From: Kangiellaceae bacterium
GTDB taxonomy: Bacteria > Pseudomonadota > Gammaproteobacteria > Enterobacterales > Kangiellaceae
Assembly: GCA_013373015.1 (NCBI GenBank)
Contig: JABXIQ010000018.1
Location: 1-64,000, forward strand
DNA length: 64,000 nt
Direction: 5' to 3'
Below are positions 48,091 to 56,637 of this stretch, piece after piece. Positions within the stretch are counted from its first letter, which is position 1. Each line of letters begins with the position of its first letter. The notes beneath the pieces were generated by a model that was given only the letters and a program-made list of their open reading frames with translations, did no database searches and had not been told where the DNA came from. A program made the position numbers and the translations under genes.

Positions 48091-48786
48091 ATGAAAAATA
48101 TATTAGTGCTGGCTCTTCTTTTAATGAGCTTTAATCTTCTGGCTGGTGGCAAGGACGATCCAGTGTTGGCAAGTCTATGGGTTGATCAGTTTGAGTATTC
48201 AGAGCACGATAATGAATCTATTTATGCACTTGAAGCTGATTTTTGGATTGGTAAAGACTTAGATAAGTTCTGGCTAAAAACAGAAATTGAAAAGGAAGGT
48301 GATGAATTCCAACATGCTGAATTGCAAGCATTATATTCAAAAGCGATTGCACCTTATTGGGATTTGCAGCTTGGAGTTAGACATGACTTTGAACAGCCTG
48401 AAGAGCGGACTTGGGCTGTAATAGGTTATCAAGGACTGGCTCCTTATTATTTTGAAATTGATGCAGCTTTGTTTGTTGGGGATGAAGGAAGAGTTGCAGC
48501 TCGTTTTCAAGCTGAATATGAAATGATGCTTACCCAGAAGTGGGTGTTGGTGCCTGAGTTTGAAGCAAATTTTTATGCCCAAAATGATCCAATAAATCAC
48601 ATTGGTTCAGGTCTTTCTGATGCTAGCTTGGGTTTGCGCTTAAGTTATGAGTTTGTTCGTGAGTTCGCTTTTTATATCGGTTATGAAAGAAGTAAGACAT
48701 TTGGTAGAACGGCCGATTATGCAGAACTCGATGGCAAGTCTTCCAGTGAAGGCTTATGGGTGATTGGTTTTAGAGGTTGGCTTTAG
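48091..48786 (+). CDS. copB: Copper-resistance outer-membrane protein CopB (short form)
   Basis: CopB is an outer-membrane beta-barrel acting with CopA. This form has 231 residues: signal peptide (MKNILVLALLLMSFNLLAGG), then the CopB core: LWVDQFEYSEHDNESIYALEADFWIGKDLDKFWLKTEIEKEGDE, LYSKAIAPYWDLQLGVRHDF, PYYFEIDAALFVGDEGRVAARFQAEYEMMLTQKWVLVPEFEANFY and the end YIGYERSKTFG. The Met/His-rich N-terminal region of Pseudomonas CopB is missing, so metal binding may be left to CopA. The barrel itself seems complete. Confidence 0.92.
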   Translation: MKNILVLALLLMSFNLLAGGKDDPVLASLWVDQFEYSEHDNESIYALEADFWIGKDLDKFWLKTEIEKEGDEFQHAELQALYSKAIAPYWDLQLGVRHDFEQPEERTWAVIGYQGLAPYYFEIDAALFVGDEGRVAARFQAEYEMMLTQKWVLVPEFEANFYAQNDPINHIGSGLSDASLGLRLSYEFVREFAFYIGYERSKTFGRTADYAELDGKSSSEGLWVIGFRGWL

Positions 48787-48808
48787 AAAATACTTTAACG
48801 CAACTGAG

Positions 48809-48826
48809 TTTCACAGTATTTTCACT
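48809..48826 (+). promoter_or_regulatory. Direct-repeat operator TTTCACA-N4-TTTCACT upstream of nhaA
   Basis: TTTCACA at 48809 and TTTCACT at 48820 are direct repeats with an 11-bp period, oriented toward nhaA. Nine bases after the second half-site is GACAAT (48836-48841), a possible -10 box. The same repeat and orientation recur at 58873-58891 and 62420-62438. OmpR-family regulators bind such repeats, and one is encoded by the second gene of this operon. Confidence 0.55.
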
Positions 48827-48895
48827 AGTTTATTGGACAATATATGTTGATTAGAACACTATGTAACTCTACGGAATTAAAAAATAAAATCACTG

Positions 48896-50056
48896 ATGAA
48901 TAAAGATACTTTTCCAAGCATATTACTTATTACAGCAACGGTTTTGGCGTTGATTATTGCCAATTCAGATTTGTCTCGTTGGTATAATTTATTAATTGAA
49001 TTACCATTTGCTATCAAACTAGGAACATTTGAGATAGCCAAGCCGCTACTGCTATGGATAAACGATGGCTTGATGGCTGTGTTTTTTTTCATACTGGGTT
49101 TAGAGCTAAAGCGAGAGTTAGTAGAAGGAAAGCTTTCTAATCCTGCTGATATTGCTCTTCCTGGCTTCGCCGCTATTGGTGGCATGCTTGTTCCAGCTTT
49201 ATGTTACGCTTGGATCAATTGGTCAGATCCAATTGCAATGAAAGGTTGGGCTATTCCTGCTGCAACAGACATTGCTTTTGCTTTAGGCGTGCTTGCCATG
49301 ATTGGCAAAGGAATTCCCGCATCCTTGAAAGTGTTTTTAATATCTTTAGCTATTATTGATGATATAGGTGCAATTCTTATTATTGCCGTATTTTATACCA
49401 GCAAAATTTCAACACTTTCTTTGATAGTGGCTTTTGTCTGTATTATAGCCTTGTTTACCCTAAATCGTTTTAAGATATATCGTTTGGCTCCTTATATAGT
49501 CATAGGTTTAATTATGTGGGCAGCAGTATTAAAGTCGGGCATTCATGCTACTTTAGCTGGTGTTGTATTAGCATTGTTTATACCAATTAAGCCACAAGCA
49601 CAAACAGGATATTCTCCTGCAAAAACGCTTGAACATGACTTGCACGATTTTGTTGTTTTATTTGTCATTCCTTTGTTTGCTTTTGCCAATGCAGGCGTTG
49701 AGCTGAAAGGACTAACACTTGAAAACTTATTACATCCGGTGACTCTTGGAATTTTATTTGGCTTAGTTATTGGCAAACAAGTTGGAGTATTTGCATTATC
49801 CTTCATAGCTGTAAAGCTGAAGCTTGCCAGATTACCAGATGATATGAACTGGAAGATGATTTATGGTGTATCATTGGTATGTGGTATAGGTTTTACCATG
49901 AGTCTATTTATCGGATCGTTAGCCTTTGAAGAAACTGGCGTTAACTTACTTGTGGATGAAAGAATCGGTATTTTATTAGGTTCATTTATTTCAGGCCTAG
50001 CAGGATATTTGTTTTTACGATTTAATTTGCGCCAAACTAATGCAGTTGAGCGATAG
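48896..50056 (+). CDS. nhaA: Na+/H+ antiporter NhaA
   Basis: NhaA expels sodium in exchange for protons across the inner membrane. It has 386 residues (E. coli 388). Key residues are present: the paired aspartates D155/D156 in LAIIDDIGAILIIAVFYT (E. coli D163/D164), D125 in AATDIAFALGVLAM (E. coli D133) and the late lysine-containing IGKQVGVFALSFIAVKL segment. About twelve hydrophobic segments are visible. It is followed after 28 bp by an OmpR-family regulator gene, an unusual partnership. A direct-repeat operator precedes it. Confidence 0.96.
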   Translation: MNKDTFPSILLITATVLALIIANSDLSRWYNLLIELPFAIKLGTFEIAKPLLLWINDGLMAVFFFILGLELKRELVEGKLSNPADIALPGFAAIGGMLVPALCYAWINWSDPIAMKGWAIPAATDIAFALGVLAMIGKGIPASLKVFLISLAIIDDIGAILIIAVFYTSKISTLSLIVAFVCIIALFTLNRFKIYRLAPYIVIGLIMWAAVLKSGIHATLAGVVLALFIPIKPQAQTGYSPAKTLEHDLHDFVVLFVIPLFAFANAGVELKGLTLENLLHPVTLGILFGLVIGKQVGVFALSFIAVKLKLARLPDDMNWKMIYGVSLVCGIGFTMSLFIGSLAFEETGVNLLVDERIGILLGSFISGLAGYLFLRFNLRQTNAVER

Positions 50057-50084
50057 AAGCTGGTCATTAAACTGAGGTTTTAAT

Positions 50085-50774
50085 ATGTCTTATAGTGTGC
50101 TGTTAGTAGAAGACCATAAAGAGCTTGCCGCAACTACTGGTGAATATCTAGAAATGTGTGGTTATATTGTTGATTATGCAATGGATGGAAATTCAGGCTT
50201 GAACCTAGCATTAGAAAACCAATACGATGCATTGATTCTGGATGTGATGCTACCTGGCTGCGATGGCTTTCAAATTTGTCAGCAGGTTCGTCAGAAAGGT
50301 AAATCTGATATTCCCATTCTCATGCTAACCGCTCGAGATCAATTGGAGGATAAGTTAGAAGGGTTTGATGCAGGTGCAGATGATTACTTAATTAAACCAT
50401 TTGACTTTGAAGAACTAGACGCAAGGCTTAGAGCTATTATTAGACGTCATAAAGGAGAGCTTGATGCAAAACCATTAATTATTGGTGATCTAGAGCTCAA
50501 TCCAGCCACTATGCAAGTGAAAAGAGATGGACAGTTACTTAAGCTCTCACCTACAGGGTTGCACATCCTAAAATTATTAATGCGAAAATCCCCTGATCTG
50601 GTGAGTCGAGAAGAATTGGAGCGAGAGCTATGGGGAGATATGCTACCTAATAGTGATGTTTTAAGAAGTCATTTATATAATTTGCGCAAAGTTATTGATA
50701 AACCTTTTGATGAGCAATTGCTACAAACAGTACCTGGTTTAGGCATTAAAATCATCCAAGTCGACAAAGTATAA
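50085..50774 (+). CDS. OmpR-family response regulator
   Basis: The 229-residue protein has a receiver domain (1-118) with the acidic pocket VEDH (E9/D10), phospho-acceptor D53 (ILDVMLPGCDGF), T82 (MLTARD) and K104 (YLIKPFDF), and a winged-helix DNA-binding domain (about 128-226) with LSPTGLHILKLLMRKSPDLVSREELERELWG and LRSHLYNLRKVID. It is probably co-transcribed with nhaA. The kinase gene is tail-to-tail, 10 bp away. It resembles the ColR/PhoP branch in overall sequence; exact orthology is uncertain. The TTTCACA direct repeats before nhaA, the lipid operon and the photolyase operon are its most likely binding sites (inference). Confidence 0.93.
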   Translation: MSYSVLLVEDHKELAATTGEYLEMCGYIVDYAMDGNSGLNLALENQYDALILDVMLPGCDGFQICQQVRQKGKSDIPILMLTARDQLEDKLEGFDAGADDYLIKPFDFEELDARLRAIIRRHKGELDAKPLIIGDLELNPATMQVKRDGQLLKLSPTGLHILKLLMRKSPDLVSREELERELWGDMLPNSDVLRSHLYNLRKVIDKPFDEQLLQTVPGLGIKIIQVDKV

Positions 50775-50784
50775 TGATAACTAA

Positions 50785-52074
50785 TTATAGTATCAGCTTT
50801 ACTACAGTTCCCTGTTGCGGTTTGCTTGAAATAAACACTTTCCAGCCAAGTTGATCGCAAATTCTCTTTACAATAGATAAACCAAGACCAAAGCCCTTTA
50901 CCTCGCTACCTTCTCTATCTGCTCTAAAGAAAGGTTCAAAAATCCTCTTTAATGAATCTGGCGCTATACCTTTGCCTGTATCTTTTACAACAAGTCCTTC
51001 TTTGTTGATTTGTACTTGGATAGAGCCATTTTCAGTGTAATTGAATGCATTCATTAATATATTATTAATGCAAATTGCTAACAATCGTTCAGGAACTGCT
51101 TTTGTTAATGAGGCTTCGTCCATTTGCGTTACATTGATATTTTTATCTTCAAACAGCCTTTGAATGTGTGATAACTGTTGCTTTACTAGCATATTGATAG
51201 AAATAGCCTCATTTGACAATTTGGGCTCTTGATTTTTAGATAGTAACAGCAAAGCTTCTAATAACTCTTCCATTTCAAGAATCATAGGCTTCATTCTTGA
51301 TACAACTTTATGTTGTTGATGAGAGAGCTCATGCTTTGAGAGCAAAGACACAGAACCTTTTAATACCGCTAGAGGCGTTCTTAGTTCGTGACTGGCGTAT
51401 CGTGTAAAGTTGTTTTCTCGTTGAACGTACTGATCAACTTGATCTGCATACTGTTCAAAGGCATCGAGCAAAATAAGTACTTCAGCATCGGCTTTTTTTT
51501 CAAGCTCTGAAAAATTAAGTCGTATATCTGATCGCTCATTAACGGTCTTTTCCTCCATGATCTTTGCCAGTTTAACTACTGGTGATATAGCTCGCTTAGA
51601 GAGCATATAACTTATCCAGGCAGGAAGATAAATTATTAATAATACAAAGGCTAGGGGAGCAATACCGAAATAAAATGCTAGTTTTGTTACTTGGCCTTCC
51701 TCAAACACCAGATAGAGTCTTTTACCATCTTTTTCAGAAACATAAACTAAAGGAGATTTATCGTGACTATCTAGCCTTTGGTAGCCAATTGGCATAGATG
51801 CAATATCATCAGGAATATTTGGATTAGTTATGTCTGAACGGTCTGAAAGATAACCCGTTAAGTTCAAAGTTCTTGGAAGTTTAAATTGTGGATCATCTTC
51901 ATAATGTTGCCAAAAGAAGCGTGCTTCACCTTCCAGCGCTTCTTTTATTAAGACATTTTCAACAACTTTTGCTGCTCCATAAACACTCAATAAGGTCACG
52001 AAGCTTATTAGTGTCAGCTGAATGGCCATTACTTTGACTAGTTTTCGATGAATTCCTGGTGCTTTTGCGCGCAT
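50785..52074 (-). CDS. Sensor histidine kinase (partner of the adjacent regulator)
   Basis: From ATG 52074 the kinase has 429 residues: membrane segments at about 17-38 and 135-157 enclosing a periplasmic sensor of about 95 residues, a HAMP-like linker (SKRAISPVVKLAKIMEEKTVNERSD), HisKA with the phospho-acceptor H229 (YASHELRTPLAVLKG), and HATPase_c with NNILMNAFNYTENG, DTGKGIAP, FFRADREGSEVKGFGLGLSIVKRI. The frame continues upstream to 52320, but that part lies inside the preceding methyltransferase gene and has no kinase features. No good ribosome site is seen. It is the last gene of the lipid operon, 28 bp after the methyltransferase, so kinase levels should follow lipid-operon expression. 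Confidence 0.88.
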   Translation of the reverse strand: MRAKAPGIHRKLVKVMAIQLTLISFVTLLSVYGAAKVVENVLIKEALEGEARFFWQHYEDDPQFKLPRTLNLTGYLSDRSDITNPNIPDDIASMPIGYQRLDSHDKSPLVYVSEKDGKRLYLVFEEGQVTKLAFYFGIAPLAFVLLIIYLPAWISYMLSKRAISPVVKLAKIMEEKTVNERSDIRLNFSELEKKADAEVLILLDAFEQYADQVDQYVQRENNFTRYASHELRTPLAVLKGSVSLLSKHELSHQQHKVVSRMKPMILEMEELLEALLLLSKNQEPKLSNEAISINMLVKQQLSHIQRLFEDKNINVTQMDEASLTKAVPERLLAICINNILMNAFNYTENGSIQVQINKEGLVVKDTGKGIAPDSLKRIFEPFFRADREGSEVKGFGLGLSIVKRICDQLGWKVFISSKPQQGTVVKLIL

Positions 52075-52102
52075 GTTTTTTATTACAATATGAATTAAAG
52101 GA

Positions 52103-53137
52103 TTATTTTTTATTAAATAAGTAATGAGCAACCATCCACTCATTGCCATTAGCATAGCCGAATAATTCCGCACAAGCCATAAAGAATATGCGCCAACGTT
52201 GAAACCAAAGTTTGGCAGAATCTTTTCCATAACACTTCTCAAATACAGGTATGATTTGATCTCGGTGTTTATCCATGTTTGCGAGCCATGCATTGGATGT
52301 TTTCTCGTAATGAGTGCCACTTAATAACCAGCGTTGCTCAATACTCAACTTTTCTTGGAAATGTAAAAATGTATCTGCGGCTGGCATTTGACCACCACTA
52401 AAGAAGTATTTTCCCATCCAGTTATCATCGCCGTCTTCTGTATAGGGGTACATTAAATAGCGATGGCAGAAGATATGTAAGAATAACTTCCCGTCTTCAT
52501 CTAACCAACTATTAACACTATTAAACAGCTGTTGATAGTTTCTAACATGTTCAAACATTTCGATAGAAACTATACGATCAAAAGTCTTGTTTGGTGAAAA
52601 TTCATTAATATCGGTTGTAATGATAGTGATATTTGATAAACCTCTTTGTTTGGCTTGTTGTTGAATATATTCTCTTTGGGAGTGTGAGTTTGAAATCCCG
52701 ATGATATTGCTGTTAGGGTACTTTGTTGCTAAATACAGAGTCAATGAGCCCCAGCCACAGCCTAGTTCTAATATTTCTTGGCCGTCTTCAAACTGTCCTC
52801 TTTCACAGTAAAGCTCAAGCATGAGCTGCTCAGCGTCTGTTAGTGAAATGGTTTCTGGATACCAATAAGCTGAACTGTATTTTAAGTTTCCACCCAAAGC
52901 ATAATGATAAAATTCTGCAGGAACTTCGTAGTGTTGTTGATTGGCTTCTTCGGTTTTGATAGCAATTTTACTCTGCTTGAGTTCTTCTAAGAAGTTTGTG
53001 AAGCGCTGTGATTGAATTTCACAATTGTGTGCGTACTCCTCTTCAAGGCGCTGCTTGCATAACTTTCTAATGCCGCTTCTAATAATAGTATCTGGCATTA
53101 AACCTTTTTCAACTAACTTAATTGCTTGTCCAATCAT
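52103..53137 (-). CDS. CFA-synthase-related SAM methyltransferase
   Basis: The 344-residue protein has the class I SAM-binding fold of the cyclopropane-fatty-acid synthase/coclaurine N-methyltransferase group: QQHYEVPAEFYHYALGGNLKYSSAYW (69-93), glycine motif ILELGCGWGSLTLYLA (122-137), ISNSHSQREYI, SIEMFEHVRNYQQLF and HIFCHRYLMYPY. It lacks the N-terminal CFA lipid-binding domain of the other synthase in the operon (54519-55787), so it probably methylates a different lipid or lipid intermediate. In bacteria making methylated furan fatty acids, a second such methylase works with flavin and desaturase partners; that role here is speculation. Start codon overlaps the DUF1295 stop (ATGA). Confidence 0.85.
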   Translation of the reverse strand: MIGQAIKLVEKGLMPDTIIRSGIRKLCKQRLEEEYAHNCEIQSQRFTNFLEELKQSKIAIKTEEANQQHYEVPAEFYHYALGGNLKYSSAYWYPETISLTDAEQLMLELYCERGQFEDGQEILELGCGWGSLTLYLATKYPNSNIIGISNSHSQREYIQQQAKQRGLSNITIITTDINEFSPNKTFDRIVSIEMFEHVRNYQQLFNSVNSWLDEDGKLFLHIFCHRYLMYPYTEDGDDNWMGKYFFSGGQMPAADTFLHFQEKLSIEQRWLLSGTHYEKTSNAWLANMDKHRDQIIPVFEKCYGKDSAKLWFQRWRIFFMACAELFGYANGNEWMVAHYLFNKK

Positions 53138-53970
53138 GATATATCCTCAACTGCCTTGGGTTTTCCTAAGAAAAATTTATTGGTTGTTTTTTGATACTTT
53201 CTGTATGCGTCGCCTTTGCTGCGAAGGTTTTGCTGCTCGTTATAAGGTATGCCCGTTAGCTTTAATAGAAAAAGCAACATCACAAAAGGCGCAGCTAATA
53301 AAATAATCCAATCAATACTCAGCAAATTATTCATGGATAATCCGAATAGGGGATAACAAAACCAGTGTAACCATTCAAAGAAGTAGTTGGGATGACGAGA
53401 ATAACGCCAGAATCCGACATTACACACTGTGTTGCTTTGTGTGTTTGCCTTCTGACTTTTCTTAAACTGTATCAATTGCCTGTCTGATAATGTAACCCCT
53501 AAGAATGAAATAATTAGTAGAATCATTCCAAAGCTATCAAATATACTTGGTGGCTGCTCTAAATTTGCAATAATGTAAGCAGGATAGCTAAACATCCATG
53601 CTAAAGCGGCTTGAAAAACGAAAAATAATAGTAACTTAAATTGTAATACGATCTTTCCTTTGTAAGACCAATGCTCTCGCAGAGCTTTATAACGACCATC
53701 TTCTCGATTGACTTGATAGCGAGCAATAAGGTGCCATGCTAGTCTTGAATACCAAAGCGCTGGTATTAAAAGAATTAAATAACTATGAAATTTATTTCCA
53801 TTGGCACTTATAAAATAGACTAAACCGCACAAGACGATCAACGCAGACCATGTTATGTCTACAATATCTGTATTTTTAGTTTTAATTTGCCACAACCAAC
53901 TGGATAGTTGTAATACTACACACAGCAGTCCTGTGAACAATAAAGGGTAATCTTGAAGCCAATTAAGCAT
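53134..53970 (-). CDS. DUF1295 membrane protein (steroid 5-alpha-reductase-like)
   Basis: The 278-residue integral membrane protein has about six hydrophobic segments and the DUF1295 hallmarks: NTDIVDITWSALIVLCGLVYF near the N-terminus, LWYSRLAWHLIARYQVNREDGRYKALREHW in the middle and the C-terminal NVGFWRYSRHPNYFFEWLHWFCYPLFGL, related to the NADPH-binding region of steroid 5-alpha-reductases and isoprenyl-cysteine methyltransferases. It is likely a reductase or modifying enzyme for unsaturated membrane lipids. It overlaps the DUF2878 gene by 8 and the methyltransferase gene by 4 bases. Confidence 0.9.
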   Translation of the reverse strand: MLNWLQDYPLLFTGLLCVVLQLSSWLWQIKTKNTDIVDITWSALIVLCGLVYFISANGNKFHSYLILLIPALWYSRLAWHLIARYQVNREDGRYKALREHWSYKGKIVLQFKLLLFFVFQAALAWMFSYPAYIIANLEQPPSIFDSFGMILLIISFLGVTLSDRQLIQFKKSQKANTQSNTVCNVGFWRYSRHPNYFFEWLHWFCYPLFGLSMNNLLSIDWIILLAAPFVMLLFLLKLTGIPYNEQQNLRSKGDAYRKYQKTTNKFFLGKPKAVEDIS

Positions 53971-54514
53971 GATTAGCCTTTTCTAAAGAGGGGGTTTCTT
54001 TGTTATCTAGCTTCTTATTTAGATAAAGTATAATACCCATGGTGAGTAACCAAGCTAGTGATAATAGCATCAGCGTAAGGTAAAGCCGATCTATAATAAT
54101 CGCCCCCAGCCTCTGTGCTGCTAAATAAGAAAGAGGGCCACCCAGAGCTCCAAATATCAAGGCTATTTTTGGATGGTCAAAGAGCCATTTCATAGAATGG
54201 TTTAGAGAAAGTGCAAAAGTTACCCATAATACGCCTATCCAATATGGTGCTAAAGAACTGCTTGGCCACAACTCTTTATATTCAATTAATTTGAAATAAA
54301 CCCATAAGCTGTCTATAACCATCCCCATAGGAAGTAGCGTGGCTACGAAGTACAAATCTTTAGAGTTTCGATTTTTTGAGCAAAATAACTGCCAATACAC
54401 TAAAGTAGCAAATAATATCCATGCACTGATCATGTTGTTATTCGCCGCACCAATGACGCAAGCGAGCCAAATGCTTTGAAAGAGTATAAAATTTATTATT
54501 TTGTTTAGCTTCAT
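53963..54514 (-). CDS. DUF2878 membrane protein
   Basis: A 183-residue membrane protein with five or six segments, beginning MKLNKIINFILFQSIWLACVIGAANN and containing LPMGMVIDSLWVYFKLI, PYWIGVLWVTFALSLNHSMKWLF and ALGGPLSYLAAQRLGAI, the pattern of DUF2878. The family is almost always encoded between a CFA synthase and a DUF1295 gene in light- or singlet-oxygen-responsive clusters; its biochemical role is unknown. Gap to the CFA synthase stop is 4 bp. Confidence 0.88.
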   Translation of the reverse strand: MKLNKIINFILFQSIWLACVIGAANNNMISAWILFATLVYWQLFCSKNRNSKDLYFVATLLPMGMVIDSLWVYFKLIEYKELWPSSSLAPYWIGVLWVTFALSLNHSMKWLFDHPKIALIFGALGGPLSYLAAQRLGAIIIDRLYLTLMLLSLAWLLTMGIILYLNKKLDNKETPSLEKANHA

Positions 54515-54518
54515 GATA

Positions 54519-55787
54519 CTAGGTTTGTAGGGTGAGCCATTGTGCTCTCTTATTATTTGGCTTAGCCATCAGCAAGTGCACATCGCTTATCGCTTTTTCT
54601 ATAAATCCACCTTCGCAATAACACAAGTAAAACTCCCACATCTTTATGAATGACTCACTAAAACCTTGCTCACGAACCTTGTCTAGATTTTCTAGGAAGT
54701 AAGCTCTCCAATCGTTAAGGGTTTGAGCATAACTTTCGCCAAAGTCTTCAAGATTGATAAGCCTAAAGTCGCCAGTCCTTTTTAGGCTGCTAGTAATTGC
54801 AGAAACAGATGGTATAAAACTTCCTGGGAAAATATAGCGCTTAATAAAATCAACTGATTTTAATGCTTGATCATATCTATGGTCTTCAATGGTAATGGCC
54901 TGTATCAGTGCTAAACCATCTTCTTTAAGTAGCGAATTGCATTTTTCTAAATAAGTATCTAAATAATGATGGCCAACAGCCTCAATCATCTCGATTGAAA
55001 CTAGCTTGTCGAATTTTCCTTCTAGCTCTCTATAATCTTTTTTAAGCAAAGTGATCTGCTCACTAAGGCCTAATGTCTTAACTTTGTTTTGCGCATAGCG
55101 GTATTGCTGCTCTGAAATGGTGGTTGTAGTGACTTTACAGCCATAATGTTGAGCTGCATATATTGCAAATCCACCCCAGCCAGTACCTATTTCAATCAGG
55201 TGATCCGATGATTTGAGTTGAAGTTTTTCACAAATAGTCTTTAATTTGAGAGTGGATGCTAATTCTAAATTATTGGCTTGATCAGTATAAATAGCAGAAG
55301 AATACATCAAGTGCTTATCAAGAAATAAGCTGAAAAAATCATTGCCTAAGTCGTAATGAGCGGCGATATTTTTGCGGCTACCTTGTAAATTATTCTTATT
55401 GAAATTGTGCCAAATTTTGAGAAAACTATTCTTTAACCAAGCAAAGCCACCTTCCATTGAATCCAATAAATCTCTATTAATGACCAGTAATCTAACGAGT
55501 TTTGTTAAATTATCAGTTCGCCACTGTTCTGCCATGTATGATTCGGCCGCACCAATACTTCCGTGAGTGGCAAGTTGGCTGTAAAAACCAAGATCAGATA
55601 CAGTAACAGTGATTTTTAGTTCTGCAGCACTTTGATCTCCTAAGATTATGGTCTCTATAGGATCGTGAATGATTAAACAACCACCTGTCAATCCTGATAG
55701 TTGTTGTAATACTTTTCTTCTAATCAATGCATTAATTTTATTGAGTTTAGTGTTCATTGTGCCATCAATAGTTCTGACCTTGTTCAT
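54519..55787 (-). CDS. cfa: Cyclopropane-fatty-acyl-phospholipid synthase
   Basis: The enzyme transfers a methylene from SAM across the double bond of unsaturated phospholipid chains. It has 422 residues with an N-terminal lipid-binding domain (about 25-130), then NIAAHYDLGNDFFSLFLDKHLMYSSAIY (140-167), SAM motif IEIGTGWGGFAIYAA (198-212), TTTISEQQYRYA, VSIEMIEAVGHHYLDTY and the late VDFIKRYIFPGSFIPS. The start ATG 55787 has AAGGA six bases upstream. It belongs to the Pseudomonas/Vibrio-type CFA synthases found beside DUF1365 and amine oxidase genes. A 58-bp gap to DUF1365 is the longest inside the operon. Confidence 0.93.
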   Translation of the reverse strand: MNKVRTIDGTMNTKLNKINALIRRKVLQQLSGLTGGCLIIHDPIETIILGDQSAAELKITVTVSDLGFYSQLATHGSIGAAESYMAEQWRTDNLTKLVRLLVINRDLLDSMEGGFAWLKNSFLKIWHNFNKNNLQGSRKNIAAHYDLGNDFFSLFLDKHLMYSSAIYTDQANNLELASTLKLKTICEKLQLKSSDHLIEIGTGWGGFAIYAAQHYGCKVTTTTISEQQYRYAQNKVKTLGLSEQITLLKKDYRELEGKFDKLVSIEMIEAVGHHYLDTYLEKCNSLLKEDGLALIQAITIEDHRYDQALKSVDFIKRYIFPGSFIPSVSAITSSLKRTGDFRLINLEDFGESYAQTLNDWRAYFLENLDKVREQGFSESFIKMWEFYLCYCEGGFIEKAISDVHLLMAKPNNKRAQWLTLQT

Positions 55788-55845
55788 AACTCTTCCTTAA
55801 TAAGCGAGCCGAATGAGGCTTGCCTAAATTCTCAATTTTTTGGTA

Positions 55846-56637
55846 CTAAGTCTTTTGTTGATACTTTGGGTGTGAAAAAAATGGAGTTTTTTTCAGCCAC
55901 AACTTTAAGGCTTGCCAATATATTCGCCATACCATCTTCATTGGTTGAAAAGGATGCTTTAGTAACATCTTATTCATAATGCTTTGGGTTAATGGTAGGT
56001 GTTTTCCTGTGAAAGTAACGTCAAGCACCTTATTTTTATTTGCTGCTTTATCAGACTGTTGTTTATTGACTTTCATATGAATACGCAAATGATCCTGTTC
56101 AAGCTTAAACAACCATTGATAGTCCATATTCATGCTGACAAAGGGTGATATATGAAATTTTTTTTCGAAATGAAAAACATAACATCCAGATGGTTTTTTG
56201 TTACCTTGGCAAATGTGTAAATAGGGGTGGCGCTCACCCCATGGAGTATTAGTAATTTCTGAAACTATATACTCAAGCTCACTGTCATCATTAACACAAA
56301 AATAAAAGCAGACGGAGTTAAAATTAAACCCAAAGACGCGTAAATGTGATAATAAATACACTTTTCCCTTAAAATTGTTGCCTGTATTTTTTTGTATAAA
56401 GTCTTGTATAGATGCCTTGTTACTTTTGTTTCCGTTATGGTGAAAGTCCTTGCGGCGGAAAGAAAGTAAATTCCAAGATTCATACGAAAGCCATTTAAGT
56501 TTTCGCGCATTTGACTCCACAAGTTCCAGATCAAGCAAGCTCCAATACATGTTATAGGTAAAAAGGTGTGGACGAGGGCTATATCGATTATGTCGAATAG
56601 TGCCAATGATAAATCCTGGGTTAAGTAACTTATGCAT
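55846..56637 (-). CDS. DUF1365 protein
   Basis: The 263-residue protein has DUF1365 landmarks: GFIIGTIRHNRYSPRPHLFTYNMYWSLLDL at the start, IQDFIQKNTG, VYLLSHLRVFGFNFNSVCFYFCV, YIVSEITNTPWGERHPYLH and FEKKFHISPFVSMNMDYQW. No membrane segment or signal is seen. DUF1365 genes regularly accompany an FAD amine oxidase and CFA synthase, and the group is thought to modify membrane fatty acids, but no activity is established. It overlaps the amine oxidase gene by 8 bases. Confidence 0.92.
   Translation of the reverse strand: MHKLLNPGFIIGTIRHNRYSPRPHLFTYNMYWSLLDLELVESNARKLKWLSYESWNLLSFRRKDFHHNGNKSNKASIQDFIQKNTGNNFKGKVYLLSHLRVFGFNFNSVCFYFCVNDDSELEYIVSEITNTPWGERHPYLHICQGNKKPSGCYVFHFEKKFHISPFVSMNMDYQWLFKLEQDHLRIHMKVNKQQSDKAANKNKVLDVTFTGKHLPLTQSIMNKMLLKHPFQPMKMVWRIYWQALKLWLKKTPFFSHPKYQQKT

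Noticed and set aside
52075-52320. N-terminal extension of the histidine kinase frame
   Set aside because: The 82 extra residues lie within the methyltransferase gene and carry no kinase features; ATG 52074 leaves a normal two-segment sensor kinase.
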